A DNA stretch of 64,000 nucleotides. Source: CAMTWZ01 sp041749075 (GTDB lineage Bacteria > Bacteroidota > Rhodothermia > Balneolales > HLUCCA01). Below are positions 51,671-58,623 of the stretch, piece by piece. A program made the translations under genes and the position numbers. Within the stretch, counting starts at the first letter, position 1. Each line of letters opens with the position of its first letter. The stretch spans positions 121,398 to 185,397 of the forward strand of contig JBGTBY010000038.1 of the NCBI GenBank assembly GCA_041749075.1, read 5' to 3'. The notes beneath the pieces are model-generated. The model ran no database searches. It was not told the origin of the DNA and saw only the letters and a program-made list of their open reading frames with translations.

Positions 51671-52831
51671 CTAAGAAATCGAGGACTCCGTCTGTTGAAG
51701 GCGGAGTCCCATTTTTTTCACACGATCGATGAACTCCTGCTTCGGTACGATGAACTCTGGAGCCGATACACCACCTTTGGTACCTAGTTTCCCTTCAAGT
51801 ACCATCATCGCCATCACAACAGTCGGAATGGCCGTGCTAACCATCATCGCCGATACACCACGCTCTTTGTCGGCTTCCTGATACATCTCATAATCACGGG
51901 TGATGTTCTTCGAATCGCGAGTCCCTTTAATGCGGACTTTCATCGCCACGAAATCGTCACCACCGCTGGGGAGATAGCGACTTAGTTGCCGGATCAATAA
52001 GTCTCGAAACGACAAGTTCACGCGCACGTCGATGATCTGTGTGCTGTTGAATCCGAGTTCGAATAGGGATTTGATTAGGTCGCGATGCCCTTTGAAGCGC
52101 ATTGATTTGAAATTGAGCGACTTCACCTTTCCTTCCAAATGACGAGCCAACGTTGTGGCTGAACCGGCGGTGTAAAATGCTTCTAATATTCCCAATTCCT
52201 GCCTGGATTGAAGCATCACTTCTTCATACCCTTCCAATGCCGGAACCTCGGTCAATTTCCCGTTTTCGAGGATAACCGATGTACTAAGGTACTCGTTGAT
52301 GAGCCCTTGTGGGGAGAAACTCAACTGATAATTCAAAGGAGGTACAGGTACTTTCGGTAATGCCGCAGCCCGGATTTGGATCGAATCGACTTTGTCGAAC
52401 GCCTCATACCCATGCATCGCTAGGATGTTGGTGAGGCCAGGTCCTAGACCGCAATTCGGCACAATCCATTTGCCAACGGCTTGCGCCTGATCGGACAATT
52501 CGAGCTGACGCAGATAGGTATCGTCGTCGCCGCCAAGGTCGATGAAGTGCGCATCCACTTTGATGGCGATTTCAGCCAATTTCACATTCTGTTTGAATGG
52601 TAGAGCGGATATAATGAGATCTGCACCTTTGATGAGACCGATGATCGACATTTCGCGCTCGATCTTCACGCGATGGATGCTCATTTTCGGATTGGCGATC
52701 AGATTAGACAGTGTTTCGAGCGCATTTCCATTTCGATCGATCACATGCACTGAAGTCACTCGATCTTCGGCGCACAACAGCCGAGTAATGGCCGCACCAA
52801 CTGTACCTGCGCCGACAACTGCGATGTTCAT
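51671..52831 (-). CDS. Saccharopine/lysine dehydrogenase-family oxidoreductase
   Basis: This 386-residue protein has an N-terminal Rossmann fold (NIAVVGAGTVGAAITRLLC), ADLIISALPFK and HFIDLGGDDD, then a catalytic domain with NCGLGPGLTNILAMHGYE and the C-terminal PTVVMAMMVLEGKLGTKGGVSAPEF. The architecture and length fit bacterial L-lysine 6-dehydrogenase or saccharopine-reductase relatives. A role in lysine breakdown (same product type as lat) is inferred and not shown. ATG 52831 is chosen, and a GTG three codons upstream (52840) is an alternative. It converges on floA and is divergent from the tmRNA gene. Confidence 0.8.
   Translation of the reverse strand: MNIAVVGAGTVGAAITRLLCAEDRVTSVHVIDRNGNALETLSNLIANPKMSIHRVKIEREMSIIGLIKGADLIISALPFKQNVKLAEIAIKVDAHFIDLGGDDDTYLRQLELSDQAQAVGKWIVPNCGLGPGLTNILAMHGYEAFDKVDSIQIRAAALPKVPVPPLNYQLSFSPQGLINEYLSTSVILENGKLTEVPALEGYEEVMLQSRQELGILEAFYTAGSATTLARHLEGKVKSLNFKSMRFKGHRDLIKSLFELGFNSTQIIDVRVNLSFRDLLIRQLSRYLPSGGDDFVAMKVRIKGTRDSKNITRDYEMYQEADKERGVSAMMVSTAIPTVVMAMMVLEGKLGTKGGVSAPEFIVPKQEFIDRVKKMGLRLQQTESSIS
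51683..51718 (+). terminator. Rho-independent terminator of the NfeD/FloA operon
   Basis: An 8-base stem GGACTCCG (51683-51690) / CGGAGTCC (51702-51709) with an 11-base loop is followed by seven Ts at 51712-51718. It lies inside the last codons of the convergent dehydrogenase gene. Confidence 0.75.
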
Positions 52832-52892
52832 TCCCTTCACGTCCCTGTAGAATATGGTCTAGATATTGAGCAATAAAGTTACGAAATCTTCG

Positions 52893-52900
52893 TAGTTTTA
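52893..52900 (+). promoter_or_regulatory. Candidate -7 promoter element of ssrA
   Basis: TAGTTTTA matches TAnnTTTG at all but the last base and lies 8 bases before the mapped 5' end of tmRNA (52909). That spacing is what a -7 element would give. Confidence 0.45.
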
Positions 52901-52908
52901 CATATTCC

Positions 52909-53272
52909 GGGGATGTACTTGGTCTCGACGGAATGCGTGGAATCGCAGGTTGCGTGCCGGGTAAACACAATCGATCCCGTTAAAAACGCTTGTGAAAAAA
53001 TGTATACGCAGACAATACTGCATACCGCCTGGCAGCCTAACGGCGCCGGCCGCTCCGCATAAGGCTCTCTCATCGGCCTTATCCCGAGCGTCATACTCAG
53101 ATGGGATCGGGACTCACATCATCGGTTGGCTGATGTGCCCTAAAACTCACAACCTGGTCTTCCGAAACCTTGCCTGTTGGCTAACCGGAAGATGAGATTC
53201 AATAGCAGGATACGCATGTAGACGCTTGACGGTTTGCCGTTTCGGACGCGGGTTCGACTCCCGCCATCTCCA
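52909..53272 (+). ncRNA. ssrA: Transfer-messenger RNA (tmRNA)
   Basis: This is one-piece tmRNA of about 364 nt, which rescues stalled ribosomes. The 5' end GGGGATG pairs with CATCTCC at 53265-53271 as the acceptor stem, with one G-U pair. The T-arm GCGGGTTCGACTCCCGC is at the 3' end and the 5' D-like loop contains TGGTCTCGACGG. The tag reading frame starts at GCA (53009) and encodes ADNTAYRLAA, ending at TAA (53039-53041). The 3' CCA is not encoded. A strong terminator follows. This RNA and its terminator fill the gene-free stretch 52832-53312. Confidence 0.95.
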
Positions 53273-53274
53273 CA

Positions 53275-53309
53275 AAAAAAGGCTCTCCCACATCGGGAGA
53301 GCCTTTTTT
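53275..53309. terminator. Bidirectional Rho-independent terminator after ssrA
   Basis: A perfect 15-base stem AAAAAAGGCTCTCCC (53275-53289) / GGGAGAGCCTTTTTT (53295-53309) with a 5-base loop is flanked by an A run and a T run. It can stop both the tmRNA and the convergent minus-strand gene that ends at 53313. Confidence 0.92.
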
Positions 53310-53312
53310 GTT

Positions 53313-56243
53313 TCAAAACGCTACGCTACCCTTGATGCGCCAGTAGAAGTCGGTGAAGGCGTCATCCATTAGGGCATTCGTCGGACGTGCCGCTCCGAAG
53401 CTTTGCAAAATGGACAAGCCGAGAATAGTGGTCTGATTCTTGATTTCGATACCTGCGCCGCTCCTTTGCTCAGTCGACACACCAGGCAGGTTCGTCACTC
53501 CGCCCACCATCCCCGCATCCACAAATGCGGCGAAGGATGTGCTGCCAAACGACACCAATCCCAACACCTGGGTATTCAGGTCGTTCATCAATGGAAGACG
53601 GATTTCCGCGCTACCGAACAACAGCATATCACCCGTAGCATATTTCCGATACCCGCGTACCCGCTCTGTGCTGGAACGGCCGAAATTAAATATCCCGTAA
53701 TCCCCCAAATCGGGCTCATCATATCGGTTGAAACCCAATATTTCCTGAGGTAACGTGGTGCCGAATCGCTTCACCGCACGTCCATACAGGTACATACGGG
53801 CAAGTCCGCCTATTGGGATCAGCGCATAAGCTTTCACATCGGGTTGGATGTAAGATGCGTCGAGTTGCCCCGATTTCACGGTCACATCAAGCCCCATTCC
53901 ATCCAATGGATGGATGAATCCGTTCGAATATGGTTTAGCCCGTCGAATGGCGAATCGCAACTCCGATTCGACGATGGTACCAGCCACAGGAGGAGCCAGA
54001 TTGTCTTGCAAAGGCAGCGAATAGGACAGGATGTCTGGTTTGGAATAAACCAAGGCTGTGGCGAAACGGACATTGCTGGACGTGAACGGATGATCGATCA
54101 GGTCCAATGGCAACGCCGCGCTCAAACGTGCTCCAGATTGCGTGCTGATTAGAAAATCATCCGAATAGACCCGCGATTCAAACAGGTTATGAAACAGATC
54201 CAACCCCAAAGAGGGATGGAAGGAACGGTTGAGGTAGCTCACCACGGCATAACTGTGGTCGCGTATGGATGGCGGGGCCAAACTGGCACCTACCATGAAT
54301 TCATGGATCGCTAATGGTTCGCGCCAGTAGGTGAGTCCGCCGAAACCCCAATCAGTTGGTGTGTTGAAATAGACAAAGGGTAGGCTCACAACATGATCGA
54401 TTTCGTTCAACGGCTTATAACGACCCCGCTCGCTGATGAGCGACGCATCCGGCCGTATCACCCAAGGAATCATGCCTTCGCGGTCGCGGGAGGTCCAATC
54501 CGAGTAATAATTCGGCATCGGTACATCACGAACGGTTGTGCGCATGCCCGCGTCGATGCGCCACGCGCGATCTTTAAGTTTGCTGTCGGTCGTCATCCCC
54601 AATAGGGTTCCTGACGGATGCAGGCTATCACTCGGTGCCCAATGCGTGGCGGTGAACCCGGTGAATTGGTTTGTCACACGGATTTCCTGACCCACTCGTC
54701 CGTTATCGAAGCTCACGAGAAACACGTTCGGTACTCGATCGCGCAAGCTGGTGTAGACCAATGTATCGCCACTTGGATTCCAAATGGGTCTGCGGTCGTC
54801 GGTCAATGGGTCTGTGAAGACGGTCTCTTCATTGGTTTCCGTGTTCAGAATGACGATGAACCGACTTCCATCCGCATCAAACCGGCTGAATGCAAGCCAT
54901 GGTCCGGTTGGATGTTGCCGCAAGGAAGAAACCTGAACATCCCCAGTATGTTGTGTGATGGATGTGCTGGATCCACTGGATGGATCGATTCGGTGGATGT
55001 TCGCTGTGCCGGTTTCATTTACCGAGGCATAGAGTTGAGTTCCGTCGGCCGACCAGACTGGAAACGTGGCGCGTAAATCCGTCGTAATTCGACGACTCTT
55101 GCCCGATTCCACATCCACAGCGTAGATGTCAGGAATGATGGACCCATACGGTCCGCGGCGTGTGCGCGAAAACAAGATCGAGGATCCATCCGGCGACCAA
55201 CTTAACGGTCCAGTATCTGATCCCTCATAAATGACACGTGTTTTCCCTTTCTCTTTGCGCTCAATCACCCAAATTCTGCTGAACGGATACGTGTCCGAAA
55301 CATACCCTGAGACGGCGACCAATGTTGTATCGGGGCTGTAGGCCACATCCGTCAAGAATGTGCCTGGAAGATCGAGAGGATCCGTATCCAAACTATCGGG
55401 ATGACCCATGTACGCCGCAATCGTATTGTAATGGATGTTGGCGAAGCGGCTCCAATCGTCGTTGAACTCTTTGTACGATTTTCCGGTCGTTTCTTTGAAC
55501 GCTTTTCCGAAATTATGATATCGGATGAATTTGGCCAAGGTATCGCGATCGGCGAACAGATTGCCGACGGCGCTATCCCCATACACATAGGTGAAATAGC
55601 GCAACTGGCTATTCCCGACCGCATAAACGAGTCCGCCGTCTTTGATGGATTCACCACGGTTGAAATCGTAACGATCTTCAAAGATCGCCGCTCGAAGAAG
55701 GGCATCGCCTCGTTTCGCATCCCACTTTTCCGTGGAATACTGGGCGAATCCTTCCGTCCAATTCCGTCTCATGGCAGGCAGATTCCCCAACAATCCGACA
55801 TTCGATTTCACAGCTTGGAAATGGAAAATATGGGCCAATTCATGAGCCAAAACTTTTCGAAGCCACTTTTCATTGCTCGAAAAGACCGTTTTTTCATTCA
55901 ATGCGACCCAGATTTGCGTATAGGCGCGATCAAACGGAACAGCGAACCCGTTCACAATTTCGTCCTGATCAGACAAGTAAATGGGAATCTTGTAATCGAA
56001 TGTCACGCTCAGTAACTCGGACAACGATTCATAGGTGGCTTCCGCGATAGCCGCAGCTTCGGCCTCGATGCCTGCCAGATGCGATGGATAAATGATCACG
56101 AAATGCTCGGTTTCGGCGGTGATCCACTCTATTTCCGGATGATTACGTCCATTCGTCATTGAAAAACTTTGAGCGTGCAATTCCAACCCGAAAGACAGGA
56201 CTAGGATTGCGATGGTAGAGATGTGCTTGAGCATGTGAATCAT
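53313..56243 (-). CDS. Exported gluzincin protease / beta-propeller / outer-membrane barrel protein
   Basis: This 976-residue protein starts with a signal peptide (MIHMLKHISTIAILVLSFGLELHAQ). A zinc-peptidase domain with HELAH (H134, E135, H138) and NWTEGFAQYS (E164) follows. WD40/TolB-like blades come next (about 300-560), for example GPLSWSPDGSSILFSR and FPVWSADGTQLYASV. A beta-rich barrel region ends in WRIKGSVAF with terminal Phe, resembling BamA-type outer-membrane barrels. The role is unknown and could be extracellular proteolysis or surface processing. ATG 56234 is an alternative start, and the longer frame to 56282 adds non-signal residues. It ends against the ssrA terminator. Confidence 0.85.
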   Translation of the reverse strand: MIHMLKHISTIAILVLSFGLELHAQSFSMTNGRNHPEIEWITAETEHFVIIYPSHLAGIEAEAAAIAEATYESLSELLSVTFDYKIPIYLSDQDEIVNGFAVPFDRAYTQIWVALNEKTVFSSNEKWLRKVLAHELAHIFHFQAVKSNVGLLGNLPAMRRNWTEGFAQYSTEKWDAKRGDALLRAAIFEDRYDFNRGESIKDGGLVYAVGNSQLRYFTYVYGDSAVGNLFADRDTLAKFIRYHNFGKAFKETTGKSYKEFNDDWSRFANIHYNTIAAYMGHPDSLDTDPLDLPGTFLTDVAYSPDTTLVAVSGYVSDTYPFSRIWVIERKEKGKTRVIYEGSDTGPLSWSPDGSSILFSRTRRGPYGSIIPDIYAVDVESGKSRRITTDLRATFPVWSADGTQLYASVNETGTANIHRIDPSSGSSTSITQHTGDVQVSSLRQHPTGPWLAFSRFDADGSRFIVILNTETNEETVFTDPLTDDRRPIWNPSGDTLVYTSLRDRVPNVFLVSFDNGRVGQEIRVTNQFTGFTATHWAPSDSLHPSGTLLGMTTDSKLKDRAWRIDAGMRTTVRDVPMPNYYSDWTSRDREGMIPWVIRPDASLISERGRYKPLNEIDHVVSLPFVYFNTPTDWGFGGLTYWREPLAIHEFMVGASLAPPSIRDHSYAVVSYLNRSFHPSLGLDLFHNLFESRVYSDDFLISTQSGARLSAALPLDLIDHPFTSSNVRFATALVYSKPDILSYSLPLQDNLAPPVAGTIVESELRFAIRRAKPYSNGFIHPLDGMGLDVTVKSGQLDASYIQPDVKAYALIPIGGLARMYLYGRAVKRFGTTLPQEILGFNRYDEPDLGDYGIFNFGRSSTERVRGYRKYATGDMLLFGSAEIRLPLMNDLNTQVLGLVSFGSTSFAAFVDAGMVGGVTNLPGVSTEQRSGAGIEIKNQTTILGLSILQSFGAARPTNALMDDAFTDFYWRIKGSVAF

Positions 56244-56355
56244 GGGGTTTCGGGTTCGGTGGGGTACGTCGAGTAATTCCAATTTATGCTACATGAAGTT
56301 GCGAAGAAATACGATACATCTGTGACGAAACGCATTTTCGCCCTATTTTCAGAGC

Positions 56356-56787
56356 ATGGGAAATGTGTTCAGATTGTTTGTTTACGGCACCTTGAAAGAA
56401 GGTGGAGATCATCATCATCTTATTTCGGCAGAACACTCCCATAGAGAAGATGCACAGGTTGCCGCAACCCGGCATACCATGGAAGATGGAATCCCTTACA
56501 TCGTGGTTCCCCCAAACTCCATTCTTTTGAAAGGCACGATTCATCCGATGGCGGATGCGAAAAAAGCGACATCCATTCAAGCCGATGCGATTGAAGCAGA
56601 TTCTTGGGTGGATGGCGAGCTCTACATCCTGTCAAACCCCGAAGAGCGCGTTCCCTTGCTCGATTTATTGGAAGATTTCGAACCCGGCGGCGAATCAGAA
56701 TATGATCGGGTTTTACTTCCAGTGAAAACCAAGGACGGATGGATTCCGGCTTGGACGTACATCATCCACAACAATACACCTATTTAA
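56356..56787 (+). CDS. Gamma-glutamylcyclotransferase-like protein (GGCT/AIG2 family)
   Basis: This 143-residue protein has the family's signature opening FRLFVYGTLKEGG (about 5-17), a central IHPMADAKKATSIQADAIEAD-like core, an ELYILSNPEE strand and an acidic LLEDFEPGG segment. Members release 5-oxoproline from gamma-glutamyl amines or act on related substrates. The actual substrate is unknown. It is separated from the FNR gene by 5 bases and so is co-transcribed with it. The 112 bases upstream (56244-56355) hold no clear promoter or terminator, only a weak TATTTTCA at 56344-56351. Confidence 0.87.
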   Translation: MGNVFRLFVYGTLKEGGDHHHLISAEHSHREDAQVAATRHTMEDGIPYIVVPPNSILLKGTIHPMADAKKATSIQADAIEADSWVDGELYILSNPEERVPLLDLLEDFEPGGESEYDRVLLPVKTKDGWIPAWTYIIHNNTPI

Positions 56788-56792
56788 CGACC

Positions 56793-57677
56793 ATGAGCAT
56801 GCCATTTGTCATTCCGGATGTCCCCATCAACCTTGTCAAACCGAAAGACCCGGTGGATGTCCGCATCGTCGAAACGAAGATCGCCACCGCCGCGGCGTCT
56901 CCGAATTTCATTCGCCACATCACATTTGATGTGTCCGGAACTCCCTTGGAAAACAACATCCGTTCTGGTCAGTCGATAGGAATTTTGGCTCCAGGACTCG
57001 ATGATCGCGGGAAACCTCATTCATTGCGCTTGTATTCGGTCGCTTCGCCGACCGGCGGGGAAGACGGACATGGAAAAATCTACGCCACGACCGTGAAACG
57101 CGTGATCGACGAAAATTGGGAAACCCAGCAATTGTTCACCGGTGTGGCCTCGAACTACTTCTGCGGACTCAAATCCGGTGATGTCGTTAAAATGACTGGT
57201 CCGAGCGGCAAACGCTTTCTATTGCCTGAGAATCCAGAAAAGTACAACTACATCTTTTTCGCGACTGGAACCGGCGTGGCTCCATTCCGTGGCATGATCA
57301 TGGATCTGATGAACGCGAAGACCAAAAACCAAGTGGTGATGGTGTTCGGATGCCCGTTCCGCACCGACATCCTCTATCCAGCCTATTTCGAAACCCTGAA
57401 CAAAGATGTCGAGAATTTTCACTTCATCAAGGCCATTTCGCGGGAAGAACCTCGCGCAGACGGCACCAAACGATATGTCCAGAGCGCGTTGGTGGATGAA
57501 GCCGATGTGCTGATTCCCATCCTCAAACAAGATAATACCCTGATTTACATCTGCGGATTGAAGGGGATGGAGACAGGAATTCTGACAACCTTACTGACAC
57601 ACGGCCTCACCGATTATGTGATGGAGACTGAAAAAGGCCTCAAGCACACCGATCGGATGTTCGTCGAAGTCTATTGA
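56793..57677 (+). CDS. Plant-type ferredoxin--NADP reductase-like flavoprotein
   Basis: This 294-residue flavoprotein transfers electrons between ferredoxin or flavodoxin and NADP. The FAD-binding motif is RLYSVASP (about 84-91), the NADP-binding FATGTGVAPFRGM is near 157-169, the YICGLKGME motif is near 250-258, and the C terminus ends in an aromatic residue (FVEVY), as in chloroplast-type FNR. ATG 56793 is chosen because the frame upstream overlaps the preceding gene. It follows that gene by 5 bases and its 3' end overlaps the convergent YihY gene by 7 bases. Confidence 0.9.
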   Translation: MSMPFVIPDVPINLVKPKDPVDVRIVETKIATAAASPNFIRHITFDVSGTPLENNIRSGQSIGILAPGLDDRGKPHSLRLYSVASPTGGEDGHGKIYATTVKRVIDENWETQQLFTGVASNYFCGLKSGDVVKMTGPSGKRFLLPENPEKYNYIFFATGTGVAPFRGMIMDLMNAKTKNQVVMVFGCPFRTDILYPAYFETLNKDVENFHFIKAISREEPRADGTKRYVQSALVDEADVLIPILKQDNTLIYICGLKGMETGILTTLLTHGLTDYVMETEKGLKHTDRMFVEVY

Positions 57678-58555
57678 CGGATGCGGGCGTAGCGTCCTGC
57701 CGTGTAACCACCACCCCAGTGCATGGTGTATTGGTGGGACAGCTCCGCACCTAGAAACACAATCAGCGTGTTATAGTAGATCCAAAAAAGAAAGACCAAG
57801 AAGGACCCGGCCGCGCCATAGGCATCCACCGATGCTCCATGCACCAGGTATAAGGATACAAGATACCGGCCAAGCAAGAACAGCAAAGTGGTTACTAGAG
57901 CACCTGCGAAGGCATCCCGCCAACGGATCAGGATATCTGGTAGCACTTTGTAGATCACAGTGAACAAGAACAAAAGTAGGGCGACGAACCCGGCATAGTT
58001 CACCCATCCCCAAAAGACAGGATCCACGTCGACCACTCGCTCCACTTGGCCTCCGATGGTAAGCAGTATCGCATCGCCGATGAGGGACAGCATCAACAAG
58101 AAGGCGGTGACGAGTACGATGGAAATAGACATCAGCCGTGACTTCACAAAATGAATCAAACCCTTGCCCTCAGCGACTCGGATTCCCCATATCAGATTCA
58201 GTGTGGTTTTGAGTTGGGCGATGACAGTGGAGGATGTGAACAGCAAGAAAAACCCACCCACAGCGAATGCGACAATATTGCTGAATGGGCGGTTCGCTTG
58301 TTCCACAAAACCGGATAGCATGAGTGCCGTTTCGTTGCCCATCAGTTTCGACAGCATGTTGGTCAATTGTCCCGAAGCGGCTTGTTCACCAAAGAAGAAC
58401 GCCACCAGTCCAACAAGGATCACGAGAAGGGGAGCCAGACTAAAAATCGTATAGAATGCCAATGCTGCCGCGTGTGTGAGGATATCATCATCGCCATATT
58501 TCGAAAATGCGGCTTTGACGAGGAAAGAAAGCTTGGCTTTGGGGTTGTCGGTCAT
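57671..58555 (-). CDS. YihY/BrkB-family inner-membrane protein
   Basis: This 294-residue membrane protein has about six transmembrane helices and the family's opening pattern DDDILTHAAALAFYTIFSLAPLLVILVGL. The central GGFFLLFTSSTVIAQLKTTLNLIWG and GSFLVFLFWIYYNTLIVFLGAELSHQY near the end are conserved. The family was once called RNase BN in error. Function is unknown. It is divergent from alaS, with 68 bases between starts. A short overlap with the FNR 3' end (7 bases) shows tight packing. Confidence 0.9.
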   Translation of the reverse strand: MTDNPKAKLSFLVKAAFSKYGDDDILTHAAALAFYTIFSLAPLLVILVGLVAFFFGEQAASGQLTNMLSKLMGNETALMLSGFVEQANRPFSNIVAFAVGGFFLLFTSSTVIAQLKTTLNLIWGIRVAEGKGLIHFVKSRLMSISIVLVTAFLLMLSLIGDAILLTIGGQVERVVDVDPVFWGWVNYAGFVALLLFLFTVIYKVLPDILIRWRDAFAGALVTTLLFLLGRYLVSLYLVHGASVDAYGAAGSFLVFLFWIYYNTLIVFLGAELSHQYTMHWGGGYTAGRYARIRQ

Positions 58556-58585
58556 GTGTGCGTCGTATGTGAGACGGAAAATTGG

Positions 58586-58593
58586 TATTTTTG
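58586..58593 (+). promoter_or_regulatory. Candidate -7 promoter element of alaS
   Basis: TATTTTTG matches TAnnTTTG exactly, 30 bases before the GTG start codon at 58624. A clear -33 element is not seen. Confidence 0.5.
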
Positions 58594-58623
58594 CGCTCCT
58601 TTCCGAATGCCAAAACTACCTTT

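Noticed and set aside
52704..53195. Small open frames across the ssrA region, including a 67-residue plus-strand frame at 52992-53195
   Set aside because: They lie within the tmRNA, whose acceptor stem, T-arm, tag frame and terminator explain the sequence.
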